A DNA stretch of 64,000 nucleotides from contig CAJSZV010000007.1 in NCBI GenBank assembly GCA_910574345.1, forward strand, positions 1 through 64,000. Reading direction: 5' to 3'. Under the pieces are notes generated by a model, which saw only the letters and a list, made by a program, of their open reading frames with translations, was not told where the DNA came from and did not search any database. Made by a program: the position numbers and the translations under genes. Positions within the stretch are counted from its first letter, which is position 1, and the number at the start of each line of letters is the position of its first letter. This DNA is from Clostridiaceae bacterium (GTDB lineage: Bacteria > Bacillota > Clostridia > Lachnospirales > Lachnospiraceae). Shown here one piece after another: positions 34,558 through 43,601 of the stretch.

Positions 34558-35649
34558 TTAAACCTGGATATCTGTTATGGCTGCCGCCTCTCTTTTCCAC
34601 GCCTCCACAGTCTGCAGAAGCCCTTCCTTCATGTGAATCCTTGCCTCCCAGCCAAGAGCCCGGATCTTTTCTGTGCTGAGCATGGCCCTGGTTGCCGTGG
34701 AATATCCCTTCCGCTCCCTTTCCTCAGGAAGTTCAAACACCACTTTGCTCCCCCCAATCCCTGCCAATATCTCTGCCAGTCCCTTAAGGGTAATATCCGA
34801 CTGTTCATCTGCCACATTGTAGGCTTCTTTCAGCGCCCCAAAAACCATGGTCCATAGAATCCCCGCTGCCGCATCAGTGACAAAGGCGTAGGAATACTTT
34901 TGATTCCCTTCGCTTTTCAGCACAATGTCCTCCCCTGCCGCCGCCTTTTTTAGGAATTGGGAAATAGCCTTGGTATCCGACATAAGCATGGTGGGCCCAT
35001 AGACTCTGCTAAGCCTGGGAATGACAAATCCCATGCCGCAGGCTTCCCCATATGCATTGCACAGGGCCTCTCCCAGCCGTTTGCTCTCCGGGTATCCGGC
35101 TCTTAAGGTGTTGCAGTCAAGAAACCCCAGATATGACTCGTCAAATTTTTCCGTGTCTCCACGGTTCTCTCCGTACACTTCCACAGAGGACACAAAGCAA
35201 AACTGCCGAATTCCATGGGAGACTCCGTAATCCAGCAGATTCCTGGTTCCGAACACATTGGAAGCTATGGTTCCTATGGGATCCTGAGAATACAGCCTGG
35301 GATGGGTATTGCTGGCCGCATGGATGATGTAATCCACACGGCCGCACTCCGGGACAACCGCGTTTACATTGCAGGAAACATACTGAAACCACGGGCTGTC
35401 CCAGTAATCCCCCAATCTCTCACGGGCTGACGATTCGTTTCTGCTCAGGGCAATAACCTTGACCCCTGTATCCTGGGATTCTGATGTCTGGCAGGGAACA
35501 GTTCCTGCATTGTACATCATAAAAAGATCCACCAGACATTTGCCGATCATGCCTGTGGCTCCTGAGATCATGATTGTGCTGCCCTTCAGATTCTTCCACA
35601 GGGATTCCTTCTCCGACCAGTAATGCAATTCATCCATGTAGTTCGCCAT
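34558..35649 (-). CDS. NAD-dependent epimerase/dehydratase (extended SDR)
   Basis: A 363-residue sugar-nucleotide type enzyme. Rossmann start 'STIMISGATGMIGKCLVDLFM', 'DYIIHAASNTHPRLYSQDPIGTIASNVFGTRNLLDYGV', catalytic 'SSVEVYG' Ser and 'YPESKRLGEALC' (YxxxK), then 'RVYGPTMLMSDTKAISQFLKKA'. The substrate is unknown. It is the last enzyme gene of the glycan cluster and follows two TarI-like cytidylyltransferases and a DUF4422 gene, so a CDP- or other NDP-linked polyol or sugar is possible. GGGAG precedes ATG 35649. Confidence 0.87.
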   Translation of the reverse strand: MANYMDELHYWSEKESLWKNLKGSTIMISGATGMIGKCLVDLFMMYNAGTVPCQTSESQDTGVKVIALSRNESSARERLGDYWDSPWFQYVSCNVNAVVPECGRVDYIIHAASNTHPRLYSQDPIGTIASNVFGTRNLLDYGVSHGIRQFCFVSSVEVYGENRGDTEKFDESYLGFLDCNTLRAGYPESKRLGEALCNAYGEACGMGFVIPRLSRVYGPTMLMSDTKAISQFLKKAAAGEDIVLKSEGNQKYSYAFVTDAAAGILWTMVFGALKEAYNVADEQSDITLKGLAEILAGIGGSKVVFELPEERERKGYSTATRAMLSTEKIRALGWEARIHMKEGLLQTVEAWKREAAAITDIQV

Positions 35650-35684
35650 GATTATCCGCTCCCTTCTGATCACCTTATCTCTTC

Positions 35685-36779
35685 CTATATTAACATTAAT
35701 CTGCCTGTGTGTGCAATCCTAAAATTATTCTGATGATACATAAAGTATAATGTGGTCAGATTTTCTCCCAGATATCCTACATACCGGTCCCTTCTTTCCC
35801 AGCCCCTGGGCGTGCTTAACTCCTCTGTTCTCTGAAGAATTGGAAAAAGCCAGTCACAGTAATCCCGAAAGATATGCTCCTTGGCAATGAACATGTTGAA
35901 ATTATAAAAATAGGGCCTGGAAAATATGCAGGACATGCTCCTCTCATACTCCGGCGCCAGTTCCCTTAATGCCTGTACCATAGCCTCCCAATCCTGTTCT
36001 CTCACATACCGCCTGTGGTGTTCATCAATGGCGGGAAAATGGACGGTCGGGAAAGGAAGAACCACATCAATGTCATTTCCCTCTATGCGGTACAGATCCT
36101 CTTCTCCTATATCCAGGATGCGGCGGTAGTGGAACAAACCCAGATATAGGTTTCCTGCAGAATATGGGGGCCGCAACGTGCCGACATCCTGCGGATACCC
36201 ACCGTGTCTTCCGACCCAGTATAAAGCAGTGAGCTCACTGTAGTTCCCGTTTTTGTCCGATATATTGTCTCCCAAGTTATCCCGAAGCTCTGTGATACGT
36301 TCACCAGTAAGTGCCGCACCTGCCTGAATAGGCCGGACCCACGGGGGAGGCGTGTAAGGCTTCTTTAAAGGCTTATCCTTGTGAAATCTGGTCATGTACA
36401 CTTCCATGGAAGCCTTTACATTTCCCGGAGGGCAGACGTGCAGAGAGGGAAACTTATGAATGGCATGATAGTACCGCTCCATAAGGACCGCTTCCTTTTC
36501 GGAATCTATGCAGATATAATTTGTCAGGTTCCGCCTCTCAAGCTCCGCAACAATAACATCATGATGGTTCTCCGGGGTTGCAATGAGGATTTTTACATGC
36601 TTATCATTGAACTCGTTCAATAATATAACCGGAATGCCGTAAATCATGGAGGGATTGCCCTCTTTCCCGGTAACAAGAAAGGCAGTGATCTCGCAATTTT
36701 CATACAATGTCTTTATGGCCTCACAGACGCTTACCCCTACCATCCCGGCCCCGTAGAGAGCCAGCTTTATCTTACCCAT
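35685..36779 (-). CDS. DUF4422 putative glycosyltransferase with N-terminal Rossmann module
   Basis: This 364-residue protein begins with 'KIKLALYGAGMVGVSVCEAIKTLY' (1-100), the small Rossmann module shared by many proteins of this cluster. From about residue 145 it shows the DUF4422 pattern: 'GDNISDKNGNYSELTALYWV', 'YLGLFHYRRIL', 'YERSMSCIFSRPYFYNFNMFIAKEHIFRDYCDWLFPIL', and 'RDRYVGYLGENLTTLYFMYHQ'. DUF4422 proteins occur in capsule loci and are taken as glycosyltransferases; activity is unproven. Ribosome site weak; start coupled to the stop of the preceding gene. Confidence 0.8.
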   Translation of the reverse strand: MGKIKLALYGAGMVGVSVCEAIKTLYENCEITAFLVTGKEGNPSMIYGIPVILLNEFNDKHVKILIATPENHHDVIVAELERRNLTNYICIDSEKEAVLMERYYHAIHKFPSLHVCPPGNVKASMEVYMTRFHKDKPLKKPYTPPPWVRPIQAGAALTGERITELRDNLGDNISDKNGNYSELTALYWVGRHGGYPQDVGTLRPPYSAGNLYLGLFHYRRILDIGEEDLYRIEGNDIDVVLPFPTVHFPAIDEHHRRYVREQDWEAMVQALRELAPEYERSMSCIFSRPYFYNFNMFIAKEHIFRDYCDWLFPILQRTEELSTPRGWERRDRYVGYLGENLTTLYFMYHQNNFRIAHTGRLMLI

Positions 36780-36781
36780 AT

Positions 36782-37492
36782 CTATTTAATCCAGTCCTCT
36801 CTCTCCATGTTGAGAAGTGCCTTGAACACCTCCAGATCGTCAATGGTGGTAATCTTTACATTTTTCTCCGTTCCTTTGGAAAAATATACCCGCTCCCCCA
36901 GATGAAGCATGAGGGTATTGATATACACTTCCCCTTTGATGCCTCGCCTTTCAGCCTCCTCGTAGGCCCACAGTGCCTTCCCATACAGATAGGCCTGAGG
37001 AGTCTGAACACGCATAATCTCCTGGCGGCCGATATTCTCGTCCCCCGAAAGTCCATCCTCCGTTCTCACGATGGTCTCCTGGCACCGGACGGCGCTGAGA
37101 CCGGTGCCTTTTCTCTGGCATACCAGAATAGCATCGCTGATAACCTCCTCCGTGATAAACGGGCGGATGGCATCATGGACAATGACCACGTCATCCTCAT
37201 GGCAGATACTCTTCAAAGCTTCTATTCCCTTCTGTGTGGACTCCTGACCGTCATTTCCTCCCTTTACCACCCATTTCAATTTGGTGATCCTGTACTGTCT
37301 GGCATAGGCCTTCAGAACCTCATGCCACCCCTCCAGGCACACCACCGCGATCCCATGGATATCCGGGTGCCGCTCAAAATTCTCCAGGGTATAGATAATC
37401 AGAGGCTTCTCGTATACGTTCATAAACTGCTTCGGCACGTCCTGCTGTGTCCTGCTGCCGTAGCCTCCCGCCAAAATCAATGCTATATTCAT
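36782..37492 (-). CDS. IspD/TarI-family cytidylyltransferase (copy 1)
   Basis: A 236-residue CTP transferase. It shows 'IALILAGGYGSRTQQDVPKQFMNV' (CTP-binding loop with Arg and Lys), 'DDVVIVHDAIRPFITEEVI', 'RQEIMRVQTPQAYLYGKALWAYEEAERRGI' and 'ITTIDDLEVFKALL'. TarI makes CDP-ribitol for teichoic acids; IspD makes CDP-methylerythritol. Its place in a surface-glycan locus and the presence of a second copy next door favour a TarI-like role. No TarJ reductase is seen. Confidence 0.88.
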   Translation of the reverse strand: MNIALILAGGYGSRTQQDVPKQFMNVYEKPLIIYTLENFERHPDIHGIAVVCLEGWHEVLKAYARQYRITKLKWVVKGGNDGQESTQKGIEALKSICHEDDVVIVHDAIRPFITEEVISDAILVCQRKGTGLSAVRCQETIVRTEDGLSGDENIGRQEIMRVQTPQAYLYGKALWAYEEAERRGIKGEVYINTLMLHLGERVYFSKGTEKNVKITTIDDLEVFKALLNMEREDWIK

Positions 37493-37517
37493 CGGTCTCC
37501 TCCCTGTACATTTTGCC

Positions 37518-38240
37518 TCATATCTTTTTTTCTACGGCTTCCTCCGGGTGTTTCATGCGGTAAAGAGCCTTGAACATCTCCACATCCTCCACGGTATTGA
37601 TCTTCATGTTCAGGCTGGATCCCTTTGAAAAATATACCTTCTCCCCAAGATTGGTGAGAAGAGAGCTGTTGTCCCAGGCTCCCAGACAGCTCTTCTCGAC
37701 AGCTCTGTTGTGAAATTCCCAAATCAACTCAAAATCAAAAGCCTGGGGGGTCTGAACTTTCATGATCTCGTAGCGGTTAATACTCTTGTATCCTTCCTTC
37801 CCATCCCATGAATGCATGATCGTATCCATAATATAGGTAGCCGCCACCCCCATCCCCTTCTTCCGGCACATCTCCATGCTTCTGGTGATCACCTTCTCCG
37901 ATACCATGGGGCGGATGGCGTCATGAATCACCACCATGTCTCCTTTTCCCATTCGTTCCCGGAGAAGCTTCAGTCCCCGGTATGTAGATTCCTGGGCATC
38001 TTTGCCTCCCGGAATAATCTCTCTCAGCTTCTTGATGTTAAACTGGTTCCCGTATACCCGAACCATCTCCTGCCAGCCGTCCACGCAGGTAACGATGATC
38101 TCATCAATATCCGGGTGATTCTGGAAGATCTCCAGGGTGTAGACGATAATGGGGCGGTTGTTGACATTGACGAATTGTTTGGGGATATTCATCTGGAAAC
38201 GGGGGTCGATACCTCCGGCCAGGATTAGTGCTGTATTCAT
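37518..38240 (-). CDS. IspD/TarI-family cytidylyltransferase (copy 2)
   Basis: A 240-residue paralogue of the following gene. It shows 'TALILAGGIDPRFQMNIPKQFVNV', where the nucleotide loop reads GGIDPRF instead of GGxGxR, then 'DMVVIHDAIRPMVSEKVI', 'INRYEIMKVQTPQAFDFELIWEFHNRAVEKS' and 'INTVEDVEMFKALY'. Loss of the second loop glycine may alter the activity. GGAG precedes the ATG. It lies directly downstream of the inserted Rpn element. Confidence 0.85.
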   Translation of the reverse strand: MNTALILAGGIDPRFQMNIPKQFVNVNNRPIIVYTLEIFQNHPDIDEIIVTCVDGWQEMVRVYGNQFNIKKLREIIPGGKDAQESTYRGLKLLRERMGKGDMVVIHDAIRPMVSEKVITRSMEMCRKKGMGVAATYIMDTIMHSWDGKEGYKSINRYEIMKVQTPQAFDFELIWEFHNRAVEKSCLGAWDNSSLLTNLGEKVYFSKGSSLNMKINTVEDVEMFKALYRMKHPEEAVEKKI

Positions 38241-38306
38241 GTTTGGATTCTCCTTGTGTGATTCTTATAATATAAAAAATCCTGATATAAGTATGGTTGT
38301 AGTTTC

Positions 38307-39429
38307 TTTCATACTTATATCAGGATTATGAGATTTAAAAATATATGCTTAGCAAGGACAAATTTATAGATTCAGCCACTGTTTTACTGTATCGATATCG
38401 TAGCCAACTCCCTCGGCTACTTTCTCCACATCAACGCCCAGTCTGTAAAAATTTCTGGCATTTTCCTGGGCAGTCTTTAAGGCACCTCTCTTCTCGCCCC
38501 TCTTCTCGCCCCGCTCCTCACCGATTCTCTCGCCTTCCTTTTTAGACTCTTCTCTCATCTCTCTAATCGCCTGGCACATATCTACCTTCACCTCTTTCTC
38601 ACTATATTTTAATCCGCTGTTAGTTATGGCAGCTATCACATCCACCGCTCTGCGCTCCACTTCCCGAAATCTCGCCTCATTGGATATCAGGATCTCCTGA
38701 AGCTTTTCTTTATCCTTTGAGTACTTGATAAAGAGCAGAACCTCCCGGAGACTGGTTTTAAACCTCATGATCTCCTCATCTGCCATCATAGCCGGGGCGA
38801 TCAATTTTACATGATAATTATCCAGACAGGACAGGACCCTGGAATCTGCCTCTTCCATCATGTCAAGCAGATTTAAGGGACCATCCCACTCTTCACTGCC
38901 AAAATAAAGAGTCACGGTGACCGAGGGAATCAGTTTATCCTCTTTCCAGAAGCCTCCCAGAAATTCTCCTGAGTTTGGCTTTTTCGATTCGGATGCTTCA
39001 GCCGGATTCCCCTCCCTCAGCCTCTTCTTTCTTGCGTTCCGGTGAGACCTTGCGGCTTCCTCCACCTGCCCGGCATACTCCAGGGCATCATAGAGATGAT
39101 TCTTCACTGCCATGGCATAATGAATATCTGTCTGGTTCTCCACACCGTAAAGTACATACTTGGTCTTCCCATCTGTCATGGCAGTACAAAGTTTCTGCAC
39201 ATCCCGGAATCTTTGAATGGGAACCACGGTGCCGTCTGCTCCGTATGGCAAGGCCAGCTCCTTGGAATCCCGCTCTGTCAGAGTTTCCGGGCTGATCACC
39301 TGCTTTCCTCTGTAAACTGGTTTTTGTCAGTTTTGCCTTCCTATACAGTATACTAGAAGAAGAATCAGGATTCAAGATAAGTGTCAAAAATGGCGAAGTT
39401 AATGTAATAATTCTGATATAAGTATGAAA
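38307..39429. mobile_element. 1.1-kb Rpn element bounded by 21-bp terminal inverted repeats
   Basis: The left end TTTCATACTTATATCAGGATT (21 bp, 38307-38327, given here once) and the right end at 39409-39429 are inverted copies that differ at one position. Between them lies only the Rpn-family nuclease gene. A further inverted copy of 18 bp at 38278-38295 forms a hairpin with the left end. No clear target duplication is seen. The unit interrupts the glycan operon between the decarboxylase gene and the TarI-like genes. Confidence 0.6.
38364..39299 (-). pseudogene. Rpn family (PD-(D/E)XK) recombination-promoting nuclease, 5'-truncated
   Basis: A 311-codon frame. 'YRGKQVISPETLTERDS' (its first residues lie just upstream of the GTG at 39299), 'KYVLYGVENQTDIHYAMAVKNHLYDALEYAG' with the catalytic-type E-x-Q, 'KEDKLIPSVTVTLYFGSEEWDGPLNLLDMM', and a C-terminal Lys/Glu/Gly-rich stretch before 'ARNFYRLGVDVEKVAEGVGYDIDTV' are typical of clostridial Rpn/YhgA-like proteins. 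The N-terminal 30-40 residues of the family (with 'FADLFN'-type sequence) are missing; a stop lies upstream in frame near 39337. So it is either decayed or uses an internal GTG. Confidence 0.75.
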
Positions 39430-39456
39430 TTATCAAGGTTCTGTTCTTTCACCCAT

Positions 39457-40578
39457 TTATAATTCCTTCAGATAATCCATGAACCCTGCCTTATTATCAT
39501 GTGTTGAAGTCGTAGGCCTTCCCAGATCATCCCTTGCACCAATAGAACATTCCACTTCTATAAAGCTCAGCTGATTATTGGACTTAACAGTCTCAAGTTC
39601 TCTGTCAAGGTCTTCATAGCTGTTTACTTTTGCCGTATATGGATAACCGCAGGCCCTCGCGACAGCCGCGATATCTGCCTTACCCGCTGCTGTCGGCATT
39701 CCCCCAACCGTTTCATGGGCCTCATTGTTTATAACAACATGGATAAGGTTACTCGGGCTATTGGCGCCTATTACCGCCATAGCCCCCATATGCATAAGAA
39801 GGGCTCCGTCCCCGTCAATACACCAAATTTTTCTCCTGGGTTTACTGAGCGCTATTCCCAGCGCAATGGAGGAACTATGCCCCATGGAGCCAACGGTCAG
39901 AAAATCATACTTGTGCGGCTGGTTATTGGCAGCTCTCGCCTCAAATAGCTCTCTGCTGGCCTTACCTGTTGTAGAAATAATCGGATCCCTGCCGGATGCA
40001 GCAAGAATATGCTTGATTACATCTTCACGAATCATGGTATTGCCATTCCCATATACTGCTTTTTCATCATAGGAAATCCCACCTTTGCGGATGACAAAGG
40101 CTACTGACTTTCCCAAGGCAAGAATGTGCCTGAACTCCCCCATCTTCTCAGAAGCTTCATCATCAGTAGTATCTTTGCCGATAACAAACGTTGCAATATC
40201 CATATCCTCAAGAAGCTTTATAGTCACCTCTCCCTGGTAAACATGCTGAGGCTCGTCATGGACACCAGGCTCCCCCCTCCAGCCAACGATAAATACAACA
40301 GGAATGGCATAAACCCTGTCACTTAAAAGGCTCGCTGCCGGGTTGATGATGTTGCCTTCCCCGCTGTTCTGCATATAGACTACGGGAATCTTTCCGGTTG
40401 CCAGATAATATCCGGCGGCCAGCGCCGTGCAGTTTCCCTCATTTGCGGCAATAATATGATGACCAGGGTCAATACCGTATCTATTCATCAGGTAATTACA
40501 CAAGGCCTTTAACTGACTGTCCGGAACGCCTGTATAAAAATCGGAACCAATTATTTCAACCAGCTTTTCTGCTCTCAT
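39457..40578 (-). CDS. aepY: phosphonopyruvate decarboxylase
   Basis: A 373-residue ThDP enzyme that turns phosphonopyruvate into phosphonoacetaldehyde and thereby pulls the unfavourable PEP mutase reaction. It shows 'FYTGVPDSQLKALCNYL', 'ANEGNCTALAAGYYLATGKIPVVYMQNSGEGN', 'GWRGEPGVHDEPQH', 'TTGKASRELFE', 'VGSMGHSSSIALGIAL' and the ThDP motif 'WCIDGDGALLMHMG...NNEAHETVGG' (GDG to NN). Length is typical (about 375). AGGAG precedes the ATG. It lies 18 bases after the dehydrogenase gene of the same operon. Confidence 0.95.
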   Translation of the reverse strand: MRAEKLVEIIGSDFYTGVPDSQLKALCNYLMNRYGIDPGHHIIAANEGNCTALAAGYYLATGKIPVVYMQNSGEGNIINPAASLLSDRVYAIPVVFIVGWRGEPGVHDEPQHVYQGEVTIKLLEDMDIATFVIGKDTTDDEASEKMGEFRHILALGKSVAFVIRKGGISYDEKAVYGNGNTMIREDVIKHILAASGRDPIISTTGKASRELFEARAANNQPHKYDFLTVGSMGHSSSIALGIALSKPRRKIWCIDGDGALLMHMGAMAVIGANSPSNLIHVVINNEAHETVGGMPTAAGKADIAAVARACGYPYTAKVNSYEDLDRELETVKSNNQLSFIEVECSIGARDDLGRPTTSTHDNKAGFMDYLKEL

Positions 40579-40595
40579 CGTATCTCTCCTACCGC

Positions 40596-41786
40596 TTACT
40601 TACCCCTCCCTGCAAGTTGGGGCATTATAATCTTATCTATAATAAATCCTGCAGTTTTCTCAATATCTTCATATGCTACTGTCTTCGGAAGCTTCACTCC
40701 AAAAGCTTTGACGGTTTTCCCAATGAGATCATCTGTGTATATCAGTTTTCCGTCAACAACATCTTCCACACCATCCAATGCCATAGATGCCCTGTTTGCC
40801 CTGTCCATCTCCTCAAAGCTGAACACGGACTCATCAACCCAAGCTGACAAAACTCCGTCTTTATACCCCACGAAGACAGGGTAACCGCCGATATTGCCAT
40901 CAAAGCCCGGAATAAACACTCTCTGATTCTCCCCTGTACGGACTGCATCAATGACAGACTTGATAATCTGATAATTACTTGATGCGTTCATCATGTTTCT
41001 TGTCTGGTCAACTGGCATGGATATCTTACAGGCCTCATAAATCCCGCTGTGGGACAATTTCTGCTCCTCACCCTTATAGTACACTCTCAAAGGCAGCTCG
41101 ATTCTCTCCGTCTGCCCCTCCTTGCTGATACATACATCGTGGAAATGCCCTGCTGCAAACATAATATCAACATTCCAGAAATCGTCCGCCCCAAGCATAT
41201 CAGCCACTGCAAACTGCATTCGTGGTATCAGGTGGTTTAAGTTGCCGCTCCCGAAATCAGGGTACGGCCTGCCGGCACTTTTAAGCCAGGGAATGACCGC
41301 ATCGGAATACGAAGTGTTGATCACAATGGCATTGGCACCCGCCAGCTCACAGGCATCCATCACATTCTTTGTAAAACGTATGGCAAGAGGGCTCCAGATC
41401 CCATATGCCCTTATATTTGCCCATGAAATACTGCCATATTTAAGCCCCGGATACGCACGGCTTGCATTCACAATAAAATCAGGCTCATGCTTCTCTATGG
41501 CTGATTTGACCGTGCCTATATCATTGAGCTCCACACCGCCTTCCACTTCAATATGTGACTTGTTGACACCTCTGATCAGTCCCGCCACCCTTGTGATATT
41601 GACCTTCTCCTGCATCTTATGGGCATCACGGCCTGCCACCACTATGCTTAGTGCCTGGTCATTACTGCTTACCAGGTAATCAAGCAAATAAGAGCCAACG
41701 CTCCCAAGGCCAATAATCATAACTTTGATTTTGTTATTCTTTACATGTCCCTCTACAACCTTTAATCTCTCTTCTAATGGCTTCAC
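40596..41786 (-). CDS. NAD(P)-binding dehydrogenase of unknown substrate in the phosphonate operon
   Basis: A 396-residue protein: 'IKVMIIGLGSVGSYLLDYLV' (GxGxxG, near residue 25), 'SIVVAGRDAHKM', 'PDFIVNASRAYPG', 'AIVINTSYSDAVIPWLKSAG', and 'FWNVDIMFAAGHFHDVCI'. The start resembles saccharopine-dehydrogenase-like enzymes, and the middle is also a little like malate/lactate dehydrogenases; I cannot decide. Its gene starts by GTG in a four-base overlap with the nucleotidyltransferase gene and is followed by aepY. It is therefore the best candidate in the operon for the next step on phosphonoacetaldehyde (reduction or reductive condensation); this is inference. Confidence 0.65.
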   Translation of the reverse strand: MKPLEERLKVVEGHVKNNKIKVMIIGLGSVGSYLLDYLVSSNDQALSIVVAGRDAHKMQEKVNITRVAGLIRGVNKSHIEVEGGVELNDIGTVKSAIEKHEPDFIVNASRAYPGLKYGSISWANIRAYGIWSPLAIRFTKNVMDACELAGANAIVINTSYSDAVIPWLKSAGRPYPDFGSGNLNHLIPRMQFAVADMLGADDFWNVDIMFAAGHFHDVCISKEGQTERIELPLRVYYKGEEQKLSHSGIYEACKISMPVDQTRNMMNASSNYQIIKSVIDAVRTGENQRVFIPGFDGNIGGYPVFVGYKDGVLSAWVDESVFSFEEMDRANRASMALDGVEDVVDGKLIYTDDLIGKTVKAFGVKLPKTVAYEDIEKTAGFIIDKIIMPQLAGRGK

Positions 41787-42556
41787 TCCACATCCCCCAT
41801 CCAATATTCCAGTATTTTTCTGTAATCCTCTCTCGTATTGCAGTTTGTCCATCTCGAAAGGCTTATTAATTCAAAAGATTCCTCAGCACAAAGATCCATA
41901 TAGTTCTGAATGATACAAAGATTTGTACCAGCTCTTTCCATTTCAAAAAACTTCTTGCTGGCTGCTTTTAATCTCTCCATATCTGTGAATTTCCACATCT
42001 GCCCTGAGTTAAGGATTACAGAAAAAGCATCATCTATTTTCAGCAGTCCATGGCTGCTGTTAAAAGCATACCTGAAACGCCCGTCTGCATCTTTATAAAG
42101 CACCACGGCCTTCTTTGCATAGATTGGCTCGAAGCTGTACGTCAGGACATCAGACCCGGCAGCTATCACTTTGCCAAATGAATCCCTGTCAATATCCAGA
42201 TCCCCCTCCGCAAACAGCACACGCTCTACACCCTCAGACCGATCAAGTATCTCTCTCAGACCTACATACAAGCTATATCCGGACCCAAGGTCTGTATAAT
42301 GTTCGTTATAAACAAGAACCAGCTTGTCCTTCATGGAATCCGGCAGTTCATCACAATATGCCTTCAAATCATCATATTTATAACCGCCCACAACCACGAT
42401 TCTTTGGGCAAACATGCATTTTTCTATGAGATGATAAAGCAGCGTGCATGTCCTGTCCCTCTCGTAATAGATTGCCTTAAGGCACTTGTCTTCCTCACAT
42501 ATCCCTTCGTTGAATCTGCTGGAAACTCCTGCCACTGTTATGATTGCTGCTTCCAC
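41783..42556 (-). CDS. nucleotidyltransferase (LicC/PntC-like), probable phosphonate-activating enzyme
   Basis: A 257-residue protein beginning VEAAIITVAGVSSRFNEG. The start is a variant of the GxGxR nucleotide-binding loop, with 'EEDKCLKAIYY' giving the usual Lys; 'RIVVVGGYKYDDLKAY' and 'RVLFAEGDLDIDRDSF' (the metal-binding Asp pair region) follow, as in the LicC choline-phosphate cytidylyltransferase group. In phosphonate gene clusters such enzymes activate phosphonates as CMP esters. GTG 42556 has GGAGG five bases ahead; an ATG at 42577 lacks a good site. Confidence 0.75.
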   Translation of the reverse strand: MEAAIITVAGVSSRFNEGICEEDKCLKAIYYERDRTCTLLYHLIEKCMFAQRIVVVGGYKYDDLKAYCDELPDSMKDKLVLVYNEHYTDLGSGYSLYVGLREILDRSEGVERVLFAEGDLDIDRDSFGKVIAAGSDVLTYSFEPIYAKKAVVLYKDADGRFRYAFNSSHGLLKIDDAFSVILNSGQMWKFTDMERLKAASKKFFEMERAGTNLCIIQNYMDLCAEESFELISLSRWTNCNTREDYRKILEYWMGDVE

Positions 42557-42584
42557 TGACACCTCCGATCTGTGCATCTGTCAC

Positions 42585-43589
42585 TCACATTCCCAGGTAA
42601 TTTGCAATACACTCATCAAGGCCCTTGTCCAAATCCACTACAGGCCTCCATGAAGTGCGTGTTCTTATCTTCTCCGTAGAAAGAAGCCTTCTCTCCGGAT
42701 CCGATTCCCTGTAGCCCTCAAACTCAATAACAGGTTCTGCAATGCCCATCTTGGCCCCACAGAGTTTTGCCAGATCAACCATTGAGATTTCCTCATCTGT
42801 GGCAACATTATACACCGTTCCATCCAGAGCCGAATCAGTACCGGCAAGAGCGAGCACCGCACTGCAGCTGTCATAATTGTTGAGAAATGTCCTTCTGTTT
42901 CTCCTTGAATTTTCCAAAAGAACCACTTTCCCTTCATTCTGGAAACTGTTAATGATAAAGGGAATGATATGTTTCGGAAACCTCTCATTCCTGCTGTATA
43001 CATTGGCAAACCTGATTGAACAGCCTTTGATTTTCCCGGTATCCACAGCATCTCTCATAAAAAATTCCGTAAGAAGCTTCCCCACTGCATAGCTGGTCCT
43101 CTGGCTGTGCTCCGCGTCAGACATGGTAAGGAAATCATCCTCCCTCACTCCTCCGCTCTCATTCCATGAATGCATGGAATACACCTCTGATGTAGAGCAG
43201 TTAATAAACTTTTGCGCCCCCACACGAACCGCCTGCTGCAGAAATTCATTCATGCCTGTTACGTTAGTCTCAAATGTGTCATATACATGATAAAAATGTT
43301 CCGTATGGACAACTGCCGCACAGTTAATGTAAATCACCTCATCGTATCTCTGTTTTTGTGCAGCCACCCTCTGCTCAAAATCCTCCATCTGGACTTTGTT
43401 ATTGATGTCATATTCAAAAAACTCAAACCTGCCGTCTCCTAAACAGTCCTTCACCGTCTCAATAGACGATGCAAAGAAATTATCAAATCCCAGAATATGG
43501 TCACTGCCCTCTCTTCCCGCCAGGATCTGACGGACAAGTTCATTCCCCGTCATACCTGTCACACCGCTGATTGCATATAATGTACTCAT
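42585..43589 (-). CDS. NAD-dependent epimerase/dehydratase (extended SDR)
   Basis: A 334-residue enzyme: 'LYAISGVTGMTGNELVRQIL' (GxxGxxG), 'INCAAVVHTEHFYHVYDTFETNVTGMNEFLQQAV', catalytic 'NCSTSEVYS' and 'RTSYAVGKLLTEFFMRD' (YxxxK), 'IRFANVYSRNERFPKHIIPFII', 'GTVYNVATDEEISMVDLAKL'. It is a sugar-nucleotide epimerase or dehydratase of unknown substrate, distinct from the one at the end of the cluster. It lies between the metallophosphoesterase and the nucleotidyltransferase genes. Confidence 0.88.
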   Translation of the reverse strand: MSTLYAISGVTGMTGNELVRQILAGREGSDHILGFDNFFASSIETVKDCLGDGRFEFFEYDINNKVQMEDFEQRVAAQKQRYDEVIYINCAAVVHTEHFYHVYDTFETNVTGMNEFLQQAVRVGAQKFINCSTSEVYSMHSWNESGGVREDDFLTMSDAEHSQRTSYAVGKLLTEFFMRDAVDTGKIKGCSIRFANVYSRNERFPKHIIPFIINSFQNEGKVVLLENSRRNRRTFLNNYDSCSAVLALAGTDSALDGTVYNVATDEEISMVDLAKLCGAKMGIAEPVIEFEGYRESDPERRLLSTEKIRTRTSWRPVVDLDKGLDECIANYLGM

Positions 43590-43601
43590 AAAAACCGCCT
43601 T

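Noticed and set aside
36707-37573. 288-codon plus-strand frame across the TarI-like copy 1 and its neighbours
   Set aside because: It is antisense to two genes with intact motifs and shows no domain.
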